Positions 52,701-62,943 of a stretch of DNA of 64,000 bases are shown piece by piece. Source of the stretch: Fremontodendron californicum (lineage: Eukaryota; Streptophyta; Magnoliopsida; Malvales; Malvaceae); contig JAULJL010000003.1 in the NCBI GenBank assembly GCA_030761205.1, positions 2,108,001 through 2,172,000 of the forward strand, given 5' to 3'. The position numbers and the translations under genes were made by a program. Position 1 is the stretch's first letter; each line of letters begins with the position of its first letter. The notes beneath the pieces are model-generated. The model made no database searches, was not told the DNA's origin, and was given only the letters and a program-made list of their open reading frames with translations.

Positions 52701-53371
52701 CCAATCGTCCTCCTCGTAACTTGGTCCTGAAATACACAAGAAATATGAGAAAAAATCATATTGCAGTTTAGATCTTTTGTAAGTTGGTAAGCAGACACAA
52801 GGTTTGTAGATAACTTGGGTACATGTAACACATTTTTAAGAATAATGGATGGGCTTAGAACAATGTCTCCTTGGCCTGCAACAGTGGCCAAAGATCCATC
52901 AGCAATGACTATTTTTCTGTTGCTAGGACACGGATGATATGTGAGAAATTTCTGTGAAGAATGAGTCATATGATCGGTTGCCCCAGAGTCAATAACCCAA
53001 GAGTTTGAAAATTCAAAATTGGCGGCACTTAAAGCATATAAGGAATGAGGCTTACCAGAATTTGCCAAGGAACAGGTACCTGTAGACTTTTCTAATGAAT
53101 CAAGAAGTGATCTTAGCCGTTCAATGTCTCCTTTGTTGAATTCATTCTGTTCTCCACCATGGAACTCATTTGATCTGTCTTCTTTTGATTGAGTCATATG
53201 CACCCGGCTTCTTTGTGTTCCACTTTTAGGTCCTCTATTCCATTGAGAACTTTGTGGCTTGCCATGAAGCTTCCAACAGTGCTCGGGCTTTTTGCAGTGG
53301 GTACACCAGAGGTTATCCTTGTTTTGTAAAGTGATTGTTTTTGAAAGAAGTAGCTCGGTCATGGAAGACAT
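49745..53371 (-). CDS. Copia Pol polyprotein with shortened zinc knuckle
   Basis: One uninterrupted frame of 1208 residues. Order: a gag-type zinc knuckle at residues 23-32, an aspartic protease with DSGATDHM (128-135), an integrase with an HHCC-type N-terminus (H...H...CEVC) and a DD...E core around residues 270-450, reverse transcriptase with the YVDD box near residue 920, and RNase H starting at AYTDAGYAG with SSAEAEF. There is no stop or frameshift, so the enzymatic part looks capable of being made. The zinc knuckle reads C-x2-C-x4-H-C; the usual C-x2-C-x4-H-x4-C spacing has lost four residues. A normal copia frame has roughly 250-300 more residues of capsid-like gag before this point, absent here. 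Its stop lies next to the purine tract and 3' LTR. Confidence 0.93.
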   Translation of the reverse strand: MSSMTELLLSKTITLQNKDNLWCTHCKKPEHCWKLHGKPQSSQWNRGPKSGTQRSRVHMTQSKEDRSNEFHGGEQNEFNKGDIERLRSLLDSLEKSTGTCSLANSGKPHSLYALSAANFEFSNSWVIDSGATDHMTHSSQKFLTYHPCPSNRKIVIADGSLATVAGQGDIVLSPSIILKNVLHVPKLSTNLVSAYQLTKDLNCNMIFSHISCVFQDQVTRRTIGHAKVRHGLYYLELPSEQVNSENKSPISFLSNNSPCNKDQIWLYHFRLGHPSFSVLSVMFPSLFKNVSLNEFHCEVCEFAKHRRVSFPLSNKRTTVPFSLIHSDIWGPSRVPNISGARWFVSFIDDCTRVSWIYLLKQKSDVSNIFPIFHTMVKTQFNVRIKKLRTDNARDYFNQTLSPYFQKEGIIHESSCVDTPQQNGVAERKNGHLLASVRALLFQQNVPKTFWGEAVLTAAHLINRIPSRVLDFKSPMEVFSKYFSDFNMSMKLVPRVFGCVSFVHVHSNSRSKLDPRAVKCVFIGYSPTQKGYKCYNPITRKTYVSADVTFAEHESYFSSPYPQGEASFMEDKDLFLREPSMVVKISPVQTEPTPERQLTSEPCELINPTLTKPLQVYSRRIKPVINPVQVQETKSSLGTEVSPSTEISPTVLDLDLPIATRKGVRKCTQHHLSHFVSFEKLSTPHKTFLTHLNTVDIPQTISQALGKEEWKHAMRVEMEALEKNKTWELTELPTGKRLVGCKWVFTVKYKSDGSIERYKARLVAKGYTQTYGVDYQETFAPVAKMNTVRVLLSLAANYDWPLQQFDVKNAFLHGDLEEKIYMEVPPGFGINLDKNKVCKLKKALYGLKQSPRAWFGRFTKAMVNMKYKQSQGDHTLFIKHSASGGVTALIVYVDDIIVTGNDPDEKEALRKYLAKEFEIKDLGKLKYFLGIEVARSKEGIFVSQQKYVLDLLKETGKLGCKPSDTPIEPNHRLGESVEGEPADKGMYQRLVGKLIYLSHTRPDIAYAVSVVSQFMQNPKGVHLAAVYRILQYLKGNPEKGVLFRKGTRMELEAYTDAGYAGCVTDRRSTSGYCTFIGGNLVTWRSKKQPVVARSSAEAEFRSMAQGICELLWLKIILDDLKIKWETPMKLYCDNKSAINIAHNPVQHDRTKHVEVDRHFIKEKLESGLICTPYISTKNQLADVLTKGLMSSAFQQIVGKLGMENIYSPA

Positions 53372-53650
53372 TTTGTAAAGTGATTGTTTTTGAAAGAAAA
53401 ATCAGCAATGAAGGCTGCTGATCAGTGACCAGAAATTCAGCTATGAAGGCTGAAAAAAGAGAGAAAAAAAAAATTTAGCAGAAATTCTGTTCTTGGACAG
53501 ATTTCAAATCCCAAAAAAAATTTTGAAAGAAAAATCAGCAATGAAGGCTGTTGATCAGTGACCAGAAATTCAGCTATGAAGGCTGAAAAAAGAAAAAAAA
53601 ATTTAGCAGAAATTCTGTTCTTGGACAGATTTCAAATCCCAGAAAAAAAT
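53322..53650. repeat. Direct repeats in the copia leader
   Basis: A roughly 130-bp block beginning TTTTGAAAGAAAAATCAGC occurs twice head to tail (53388-53520 and 53521-53650), differing at only a few positions. A shorter 28-bp segment is also doubled at 53322-53349 and 53371-53398. The repeats occupy the space where gag would begin. Confidence 0.85.
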
Positions 53651-53660
53651 TGAGCCTACA

Positions 53661-53672
53661 GCTCTGATACCA
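53661..53672 (-). other. Copia primer-binding site, initiator tRNA-Met
   Basis: On the minus strand the 12 bases TGGTATCAGAGC directly follow the 5' LTR. They are complementary to the 3' end of plant initiator tRNA-Met, the standard copia primer. Confidence 0.92.
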
Positions 53673-53925
53673 TGAAGAAAGGTTTTGTTATTTCTTATTT
53701 TTGAACTAGTCTATTACAAGGTATTTATACATGAAGGAAGGGTTTACTTAATCCCTAAAAAGATAGGAATTTGATAGTATTTACAGCTAATTTCAAGCTG
53801 GAAATCCCTGATTTCCAGCCTTGGGTTTCCAGCTGGAAATCCCTGATTTCCAGCATAGGGTTTCAAGCTGGAAATCCCTGATTTCCAGCCTTGGGATTCC
53901 AGCTGTCAATCCCTGATTTCCAGCA
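53673..53925 (-). repeat. 5' LTR of the copia element
   Basis: TG...CA ended, 253 bp, one A longer than its partner in the CCCTAAAAAG run. It carries the same four 35-bp spaced palindromes and is followed by the ATTTG duplication. Confidence 0.95.
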
Positions 53926-54903
53926 ATTTGTTTTAAGCTAGTAGTTATTTTTCTATAGCTTGACGTATAAATTCATCTTTTATTCTTGTGCAGATCGGAG
54001 TGCACTATGATGGAATTTTCTATGAATTTGTGCCATGGAATGGTGTTGTATTTTGGAAATTGCTCAATGGGGTTACTGGTACATTCTTGCGGAGAACGAG
54101 ACACATATGGTAATTTTACGTCTTGTGGTGATGTTTTCTTCTCTGCATTGTGCTAGTGTCAAGAATTTTCAAACCAGAAATCTAAATTATTTGCAAATAT
54201 AATATCTATGGACATGTTAAAACTTGAAAGCAGATTATGCTAGGTGGTCTGAATGATTGTAAAGCTTCTGTCCTGTTTATAAGTATTTCTTGATGAACTC
54301 TTATTGGTTCCTAATTATGAGCAGGTTGAGTTAGAGGCAACAACAAATGATCTGGGTACAACATTGCGTGCTCCAACAACAGAGGCTGGCCTTGCTCCAG
54401 CTTGTAAGGACACTTGTTTTGGTGATCTAAGATTGAAGATCTGGGAAAAAAAAATATGGTGGCACTAAGGGGAAGGTATGTTATTGTCACCTTCCTGACA
54501 GTTATGAACTTAACCTTTTCATTGATTTAGGGCTAGGAATTACTATCTGCTTCAGTTCTTGCTTAGCAATGATTATTTTTGCATCTTTTGGCTTTTCTAA
54601 TAGTGGAATAAAATTATATAATTTTTTAGTATAACCTCATAAAATTTTCACATCTTAATCTTACCTATATTTCATGCTGCCTCTGAGGCTTTCTGCCCAA
54701 TTATATTTGGTCCAATTTGAGATGGGAATCAAGGAACAGACAATTTTGAAATTGCAAAAGGTGCCTTGTTAGTTTTATTATTGTTCTGGGTGTGACAAAG
54801 CCATTATTTGTGTAACTGATACATGCTCTGGGTACAGTGTCCTCAAGTAAATCCCTATTAGATGTATTCTTTAAAATGTGGTTTGTTGATGAATCCAACA
54901 ACT

Positions 54904-55040
54904 TTTTTTTTTGGTTCAAATGAAGCCGTAGTATGGGATAGAGGGAAGAGTTGCAGATATTGGGATTCGAACCCCAGACCTGCTAGATGCCACTTCTAAA
55001 AGGTAACACATGAACCAACTTAGCTAAATCCGGGTTCGAT
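54904..55040 (-). mobile_element. tRNA-derived SINE
   Basis: In reverse complement it starts CCCGGATTTAGCTAAGTTGG (A-box-like). It has GGTTCGAATCCC (B box) about 45 bp later, continues through CTGCAACTCTTCCC, and ends in an A-run (the T-run at 54904-54912). It lies in the last VTE1 intron. It is the clearest of the SINE-like copies in this window. Confidence 0.65.
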
Positions 55041-55698
55041 AAATCCAACAACTTTCTGGTTTGAAAAAATGCTGATGGTGTTTACCTTGTTCTATCCAAT
55101 GGCTTTTGTTGCTACCCTGGATGCTATATATATAGCTATTGGCTTCTGCACTTGCTTTGGATAAATTCATTGAACTTGATATGTTCAAGTCTAGTTCTTA
55201 CCTTATTAATATTATAATTTGACTTCTACTAGAGAAAAAGAAGTGATAATATACTCACACTTCCAGTCTTTCCAAAATGCAGCCAATCTTGGATGTTAAA
55301 AGCGACATGGCAGCACTAGAAGTAGGAGGAGGGCCATGGTTCAACACTTGGAAAGGCAAGACTACAACACCAGAGGTCATTAAAAGTGCTCTTCAAGTTC
55401 CTGTTGACGTGAATGGAATTTTTGGTTTGTCTCCATTTTTCAAACCCCCTGGGCTATAATATGTACTCTTTGTAGCTGATGATCGATTGCCCGCAGTCTG
55501 TTGATTTTCAGCAAAATGCAATGACATTATAAAACATATAGTAACAATTTGTTTAAGATCTCGGGTTCTACTTATGTTTTCCAGTTTCGTACCCATATAT
55601 TTTTTTTTATGTGAATGGATTTTGCCCATGCATGAAAACTTCCTTGTATTCCTGATGTACTTTTGCAGCTGTCTATAATTGTTTTATTCCATTGTTAT

Positions 55699-55860
55699 CT
55701 ATGTTATTCGGGTTCGGGTTTGAGTGTTGGACATGGGTATGTTTAATTTTTTTTTCAAGATTTTCATGTAATTGGAGGGTTCTTGGAGGATCATATTTTC
55801 ATACCCATGTCCGGATATACGTCGGACACGAATATTTCAAAAAACAATGAAGTATCAGTG
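55699..55860. mobile_element. MITE, CTATGTT family, copy 3 (decayed)
   Basis: It opens CTATGTTATTCGGGTTCGGG and carries the family core (GGACATGGGTATG ... ACCCATGTCCGGATA). The right terminus is worn. The target duplication is not readable. Confidence 0.6.
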
Positions 55861-56330
55861 GTTTACTCAAAATCAAGAAAGAAGTAAACAAGTTTGAACC
55901 TAGTTTTATCCTTTATTGGTTATTATTCATGCATTAAAAACTAATGTTGAAATATCCAGAGTCTCTCTCCGGCAACATTCTCGGCAAATCACCAGGTAGT
56001 AGCCCAACCCTCCTTAGACATCATAAATTGGGTTATGAGACAGTATTCAAATACTCCAGGAATAATAGAACTTCACATGTTTTGATTCCAACGAATGCAT
56101 AGAAACAAGTTCTTGTCAGATCCGTCTTCAGTATTCCAGGAAAATATAACTTTCTGCTCCGAAATGCTTTGATTCCGACGATACAATGAAACATGTTCAC
56201 TAAGTACAAAAACAGTAAAAGAAATATTACTGAGAGACATGGTTTGTTTTCAGATTTTAGTACAAAGTTAAAAGTAAAACTTTACCAGTAACCTATCAAA
56301 ATATCAAACTTTTTTTTTATAGAGCGATAA

Positions 56331-56470
56331 ATAAATCTGTTCACGATTGAGCTATAGGTTCGATTCGAATTTAATCAAATTTTTGGACTCGGTCTGTCCC
56401 GGACTTGGACAAACAAAAATAAAACTTTTCAAATCTGGTTCGGTCTTTGCCATGAACACATCTAAAGAAC
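56331..56470. mobile_element. hAT-like MITE fragment
   Basis: The left part AAATCTGTTCACGATTGAGC and the right part, in reverse complement TAGATGTGTTCATGGCAAAG, form an imperfect inverted repeat similar to the element at 34.4 kb. Limits are approximate and no clear target duplication was seen. Confidence 0.4.
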
Positions 56471-57189
56471 AGCTAGTATAAAAGAAATTTTGTGTGCTTA
56501 GGTATGGCCCCGTTGAGCCCGTAAAGCGTGAGTGAGTGCGTTATTTGTTTTTTTTTATTTTTTTATTTCGACGATCAATCAAATATTTGGGCCCGTCCAT
56601 TGCTTTGCATTTTGCTTCTAAGCATCTGTTCCAAGGCAATGTTCGGTTATAATCCAAACTCCAAAGGATATACAATGGGCAGAGCGCGAGAGGGCCCTTG
56701 GCACTAGCTTTAGTCACTGATAATGGTGACAAAAGAGAACTCAGGTCATAATGACTACGCCGTTCAAAAAAAAGAAAAAAAAAGATCGTCTTTACCCCTT
56801 TAATTCCTTTGCTCTCTTTATTATGTAAAGCTGAAAAACAAACAGGAAGTCGAGGACAAAGACGAACTGCCTTTAATGGGTGCCTTTCCGGTACAATAGA
56901 ATATATCTCCTTCCACTTTTCTCTCTTTTTCGTTTTTCCCAATAAAGATAAAAACATGCAGTTTAGCTTCACTTCCCATGATAAATGTCAAACTGTTTCT
57001 TTCTCTTCTTTGGCTTGTTCTTTCTGTATTTGTTGGAAACAAAGTCACAACAGCTTAAGTGAAAGTGGAGAAGTTGACAAGTTTAAAAAAAGTAAGGCTT
57101 TTACTATTATAATAATAATAATCTTGGTGTTTCATGAAAAATATAGAGTGCTTAACTTGGCTGTTTGAATGGTTGTTTTTTGGTGTTAG

Positions 57190-59912
57190 TGAGCTCATCA
57201 TGCAGTATCAAAAGCTCGTCTCAGAAGCTGGAAAATATAGATGAGAATGGTCCTGCAAGGTGGTTACCACTGTCTTGTCCTCCTCCTGAAACTCCTAGAG
57301 AATCCATGGAGTTTCTTGCCAGATCATGGAGTCTTTCCGCTATGGAACTTTCTAAAGCTCTTGCCAAGACGCATATAGAAGCTTCCGATGGCCTTGAAGG
57401 GAAGTCATCTGTTTCTTCTGTTGGAAATCAAACGCATGATTCAAGCTCTACTGCTTCAAGTGAACCTGTAAGATCCCTTCTTAAATCCAAGCTGTTGATA
57501 AAAGAATTATATGTATAGCTTTTGGTTTTCCATGAAAACTTGCAATGTTCTTGGAAAAATCGAAAAAAGCTCAAATAAAGACTAAGCTATAAGTGTAGAA
57601 AGCGACAATTAGTTTACAATTTTCATGTTTGTTTGTTTGTACAGCCACTTCAGCAGTTACCTAGTGGCGGTAGCCCTCCAATTTCCCCAAGGGAGAGTGA
57701 AGATCTGAAGGTACCTCGTTTTTTCCTGACTCTTCATTTTTTTTTTAAGTATCTATGTCCGATATTTTTGTCCGACACATATTCGAACATGAGTACGAGG
57801 ATAGTATTTTCCAAGGATCCTCCAAATATATAGGAAAACTTAGAAAAAACTGAACATACCCGTATCCATACTCACACCCAAATCCGAATAACATAACTGG
57901 TGGATGCTATCGATAATCTGTGCAATGTTTTGTATATGTTCATCTAAAAGAAGTAAACCCAAGCTGATAATCCACTTCAAGCCTTTGTCATTAGTTTAAT
58001 CAGATTCTGCTGCAACGTTTAGCATCCCCAGACTCCTGCCCTGCATCATTGAATAGAATCTGTTGAGGATCCTACTGCAACCACTTACTTCTAACAGCTT
58101 TGTAATGTGCAGGAACTATTTTTACTTCATCGAGCAATGAATCCAGAATTTCTCTCTAATCAACAACTACTTAAAAATGGGGTATCTCCTTGTTCAACCT
58201 CATCAAAATCATCAATTTACCTAACAGTGTCATATATTATATACTTATGATTATTGGCTGCTTATTGCAAATTTGAAGATATACAAGAGCATAGTAAGAG
58301 GGCGAACAATGGGGAGATGGTTGAAGGATCAGAAAGAGAGGAAGAAGCAGGAGATTAGAACCCACAATGCACAACTTCATGCAGCTGCATCAGTGGCCGG
58401 AGTTGCAGCTGCCGTCGCAACAGTACTTGCTGCCTCAAATGCAATGTTACCGGTGGAAATGGCAACTAACAGTCCCAAGACATCGTTTAAAGAACCAACT
58501 GCTCTCGCATCTGCAGCAGCTCTTGTTGCATCACACTGCATTGAGATTGCAGAGGACATTGGAGCTGATCATGACCAAATTTTAACAGTAGTCAACTCTG
58601 CAATGAATGCAAGAACAAATGGAGATATCATGACCCTAACAGCTGGAGCAGCTACAGGTTGTTCAAATCGCTTCTAAATTCCATCATCTAGCCAGAAAAT
58701 ATAAACATTACTATTTGCTGTGGCTACAAAACAGCCATAATTTAATTTCACACCAACAGCTAAGGGGATAATAGTTGAAACATGATAATGGAAGAATTTA
58801 TCAGTCACCTCCATGAACATATAATCTATGTTACTCGGATTCAGACGTGAGTGTCGAATACGGATATGTGTCTGATACGGGTTTATTTGATTTATTTTAA
58901 GTTTTTCCATGTATTTAGAGGGTTCTTAGGGGATTATATCCTCATACACGAATATGCGTTGGACATGGTGTCCGACACGTATACTTTAAAAAAAAATGAA
59001 AAGTCGGAACAACATAACATAAAAAATGAAGAGTCAGAGCAACATAACATATAATTAATAGTTCAACATACAAATTGATTTCAGAGGACTGTCAACTTAA
59101 ATCTAACAAATTAATGCAGCCTTGCGAGGAGCTGCCACACTAAGAGCAAGGCTGCAAAAGATTACGACATTTGCTCTAGGTGAGGAAAAGGGTGAAGCGG
59201 GCAACGAATTGCAAATCTCAACAGCATTGAACTTTGTCGCAACAGGGGGAGAACTACTCAAGCGCACAAGAAAAGGTACATTTTCACAAGTCTTATTAGT
59301 CAGAAACTATCAAATCTTCTATCTTCAGTATTTGGTAACAAAATACTACATCTCATCACTATATTAATGTTGATGACAGGAGCTCTACATTGGAAGCAAG
59401 TTTCTTTCTACATAAACTCTAACTGGCAGGTATAAACCTGGAGAAAAGAAATCCTAGCAACTATATTTGTAGACTTCTAAGAATTTAGACAACCTCTAAC
59501 TTGATTATATAGAAATTTGTCCTTTTAATACATATTTTTACCTTGATAAATCACAATTTTTTTAAATAAAAACAGGTGGTGCTTAAATTGAAAAGCAAGC
59601 ATATGGCTGGCACATACACTAAAAAGAAGAAGTGTAAGCTAAGCCTCGTACTCGAATAAGTCAATTTCCTTACCTGCCTGTATTAACAAAGTTTACACTG
59701 CGCTTCCAGGTTTGATCTCAGGAGTCCAGAATGACATCCCCCCATGGCCCAGAAAGGAGAGTGAAGACAATGCTGAGCAGAGAGCTTACTTTGGGATTAA
59801 AACAGCAGATAGAATAATAGAATTTGAGTGCAGGAGTAAAGTTGACAAACAGATGTGGATGGATGGGATCCAGCATATGTTGAATTGTCGTCACAATATA
59901 GCATGTTTCTAA
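57190..59912 (+). CDS. FORKED/VAN3-binding protein-like, 5' end open
   Basis: Exons: 57190-57467, 57645-57710, 58113-58181, 58279-58657, 59120-59275, 59380-59429, 59576-59633, 59710-59912. They give about 419 residues with phase-consistent GT-AG borders. The N-terminal part [28 protein letters not shown] is the DUF828-type signature. A middle Ala-rich helical block ([22 protein letters not shown]) follows. The C-terminal half contains a PH-like region ending [32 protein letters not shown]. Family knowledge: FORKED and VAN3-binding proteins sit at the trans-Golgi/endosome and help PIN1 delivery in leaf vein patterning. The first exon shown needs one base from upstream. A splice after an A would create ATG AGC TCA; otherwise the first in-frame Met inside the exon is at 57306. 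The beginning is therefore unresolved. A CTATGTT MITE lies in intron 2 and another in intron 4. Confidence 0.87.
57730..57896. mobile_element. MITE, CTATGTT family, copy 4
   Basis: It carries the family core in the opposite orientation (TGTCCGACACATATTCGAACATG ... CCGAATAACATA). The left end is poorly defined by T-runs. It lies in intron 2 of the FORKED-like gene. Confidence 0.55.
58826..59050. mobile_element. MITE, CTATGTT family, copy 5
   Basis: It opens CTATGTTACTCGGATTC and carries the family core. The right side is extended by a duplicated 'gagtc..agagcaacataacat' segment (two versions of the terminus 33 bp apart). It lies in intron 4 of the FORKED-like gene. Confidence 0.6.
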
Positions 59913-60202
59913 GAGAAACTAGATTTTCATTTCTGTAAAGCAATCATGTTGAAATGTATATATCTGATTCTCCATGTACTGGGTTTAATTTGCAATAATA
60001 GCAACTTCTACAGTCCTATACAGAAAAAATTGAAAGAAAAAAAAAAAAAAAAACAAATAAAGGAAGAAGTAAACAAAAATCTACAAGATGGGATTGAGAG
60101 TGAAAAAGCTTGGCAGAAGGCAGCATCTAAACATCAAAATTGCTATGAATCTCTCCCTGGATTCAATCAATAGGGGTAGCATGCAGCTATAATGATATTT
60201 GA

Positions 60203-62943
60203 TCACTCAAGCTCCTTGAGGAAATCAATGTTATCAACAAAGACCTGCAGGACATGAAGAAAAAAGTTAAGGAAATCAATTCATTTGGATATATAAAACT
60301 CTCAAAGACATACACCCCAAGCTAAACTAGCATTATTAGCCGTACTGATTTCCAGCCATCAGGGTCGAGGCAAGCAGTAATCTTAGTGTTGATGCCTGGC
60401 AAGGGCCCAGGGTCAAGAGTAATCTCTCCTCCACATAGCTTAATTGCTTCTGCAGTCTTATAAACATCATCTGTGCCTATTGCTATCTGGTAAGACAAGA
60501 AACTTCAGTCTAATATGGCATAGAATAAGCTAATGAAGGGTCAGAAGGAATTTCAGTAACTAGATGTAGAGATGGGAAAAGAATAATCAAATTCACCAGA
60601 AAGATGCTCAAAATGAAAAACTAAAAAAACAATGCAAGAAAAAAACAGAAAGAGTTTACCTGTCCATAACCATTTCCTTTATCATATTCTTTGACCCCAT
60701 AGTTGTATGTTAGTTCCAGCACAGCATTTTTATCTTCAGGACCATAGCCCATCATGGCTATTGTATACTGAAAAGTATGCATAAATATTCGTAGGAACAT
60801 CAAAATGACCAGATATGATCAAATATTGAAGATTTCGATGGTGGGTCAAGAGCGTGTCTTTACCTTATACTCGGGATTATCTTTTTCACGAAGAAGCTCC
60901 ATGCCAAAAGCCTATAAATCCAGGAACAAAGTTGGGATATAAGCATTTTATAGTGCTATGAGCTATAGAAGCAATTAAAGTAATAAGCTTCAACAGAGCA
61001 AAGGTTCTTTAACTCTGAAAAAAGCCACCCACCTTCTTGTAGAAATTAATAGATCGATCAAGATCACCAACTCGAAGCATTACTTGACAAAGGGGCTCAG
61101 GTGTAGGCCCCCTCTCTAAAAGTTCAAACTTATAACCATTTGGATCTTCGATAAAAGCAATTATTGTATTCCCTCCTTTAACAGGCCCAGGTTCCCTTGT
61201 AACCTTTCCCCCCTTTGCCTTTACTAGATCCACTGTTTTCGAAACCTACAAATAATTAGAATACAAAAGTTTTAAGTTCATAAATTTGCATAAACGAAAT
61301 GATTTTCATGGAAAAGAGTGAGCTGAAGTGAAATGGATGATCCAAACTGACATAACAAATATTTTGCATGGGCTTTTCCCATATCAGTCCTTTGGTGAAT
61401 GACAACAGCTTCACATTCAGTCAAATGATAGAGAACATGTTCAATTACTAAGCATTAGGGGCTATATAAACAGCTGCATGCCCATCAAAACAGCAGCTAG
61501 ATTTCTTTCTTTTTGAGTTTTTACTAATTGTAGCCACAAGAAAATCTAGTTGAAGAAAGAACTTACATCCTCTACTGCAATACCAAAATGACCAAATCCA
61601 TTTCCGATATCATATTTGTCAACTCCATAATCTGCAGAATTAAAATGCAAAAGTATATTAGAGAGTAGAGACCAAACCTTTTTAGCATGTGAAATTATGA
61701 ATCTCTAACCAGTATTTCAAAGGTCAGATAGACGTATAACGGTATAAGCATCCAGACATGCTGAAATGAGGTAATGACTCACTATAAGTAAGCTCAACAG
61801 CAAAATGAGAATCTTCAGGTCCATATCCAAGAAAAGCATTTGAATATCTCTCCTCAGGTATGTCACGCTTTCTTAACAGCTTCATTCCTAAACATTCAGT
61901 ATAAAACCTGCAGCTTGACAAATGGATTAGCCATCTGAATATGATCCTGAATCACCAAAGAGCTATGTTACTCGGACTCGGGTGTGAGTATCGGATACGG
62001 ATATATTCAATTTTTTATAAGTTTTTCCATGTATTTGGAGGATCATATCCCCATACCCATGCGTCGGACAAAGGCGTCGGATACTGGTACTTCAAGAAAA
62101 ATAAAGAGTCCGAACAACATAGCCAAAGAGTATACATGTCAGTTATTCAATATTCCAGTCTATGAGAAAGCATACTTTATTGTCTTCTCCAAATCACCAA
62201 CACGGTAAACAACATGAAGCATTCTTCTCTTGTCATTTTTAACCCAAATTAAAGCATCTTGCTCCTTAATAGCAGCAGTAGCAGTATTTCCAGATTTACT
62301 ACCCTCGATTGAGTTTCCTTCTGCTCTTAATAATTTAGCTGCGTTTGCACCAAACAATTGCGACTGAGGGATAGCTGAACAAGCATCGAAACTCCATCAT
62401 TAGCATTAGTGAAATAACCCATTTGGGATGCATTTGTTTTATAAGGGTTTAAAGTAGGGTGAATTAACAGCCTAATCTTAAATTAATGAACCAAACATCA
62501 AATCCATAATACCATTTGCTGAATTGGAGTTTTGGCATTTTATTAATTTCAAGGAACTGTATTAAAAACAAATTAAATGGGTCTATTCTTGAGCTCAAGG
62601 AACTGTATTAAGAACTTACATAACTGAAATAACTCAATCTAAGCTATCACAATGTAACAGTATTAATAACTTCAGTTTCTTTTTGTCTTTCCACTAGATT
62701 TTCCCAACGAAATTCTATCATAAAACATAAACAAAAGTATGAGAGAGACATGGGTTTTTTCTTATAAAAGGGTTTAGAGCTTTTACCAGCGCCAAGTTGA
62801 AAGAGAGCGAGTCTTCGAGAAGGATTGTGATTGTAACAGTTATGAGTATAACAATATTTAAGAGAGTTTGATGGGAAAGAAGGTCTCTTCATTGAGAAAC
62901 CCAGGGTGGAAGCTGATGCAATAGGCAATGTTGTCATCAGCAT
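60203..62943 (-). CDS. GLYI: Glyoxalase I, two-domain, likely plastid
   Basis: Nine exons: 62787-62943, 62176-62374, 61783-61907, 61567-61631, 61033-61245, 60864-60911, 60660-60767, 60346-60486, 60203-60244. They sum to 1098 bases, 365 aa, with consistent phases. Lactoylglutathione lyase converts the hemithioacetal of methylglyoxal and glutathione to S-lactoylglutathione. The N-terminal ~80 residues ([16 protein letters not shown]..., Ser/Arg-rich) look like a transit peptide. Domain 1: [40 protein letters not shown]. Domain 2: [46 protein letters not shown]. Metal-site candidates are H and E of domain 1 and the Q/E pair of domain 2, as in plant Ni/Zn types. The last residues are FLKELE. One donor (GTACGG at the next-to-last exon) is weak. 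A CTATGTT MITE lies in an intron. Confidence 0.93.
61955..62130. mobile_element. MITE, CTATGTT family, copy 6 (best)
   Basis: The element at 61963-62122 opens CTATGTTACTCGGACTCGGG and closes GAGTCCGAACAACATAG. CCAAAGAG is duplicated exactly at 61955-61962 and 62123-62130. It lies in a glyoxalase I intron. Confidence 0.85.

Larger units (their letters stand above)
49481..53930 (-). mobile_element. Young Ty1-copia LTR retrotransposon, gag-deficient
   Basis: A full element is inserted antisense in a VTE1 intron. LTRs are at 49486-49737 (252 bp) and 53673-53925 (253 bp), both with TG...CA ends. By eye they differ only by one A in an A-run. The exact 5-bp duplication ATTTG lies at 49481-49485 and 53926-53930. 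The primer-binding site abuts the 5' LTR, and a purine tract TTGAGGGGGAG abuts the 3' LTR. The protease-integrase-RT-RNase H order marks it as copia. Almost the whole gag body is missing: about 290 bp of repeated leader lie between primer site and pol frame. Confidence 0.95.
55460..57189. other. Intergenic spacer with MITEs, FORKED-like promoter
   Basis: It holds a decayed CTATGTT-family MITE at 55699-55860 and a hAT-like fragment at 56331-56470 (AAATCTGTTCACG and, on the other side, TGAACACATCT). Leader-like sequence follows from 56.8 kb. Frames on both strands at 56541-57168 have no family resemblance. Confidence 0.6.

Noticed and set aside
56541..57048. Minus-strand frames upstream of the FORKED-like gene
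   Set aside because: They overlap the probable leader and promoter and show no recognisable domain.
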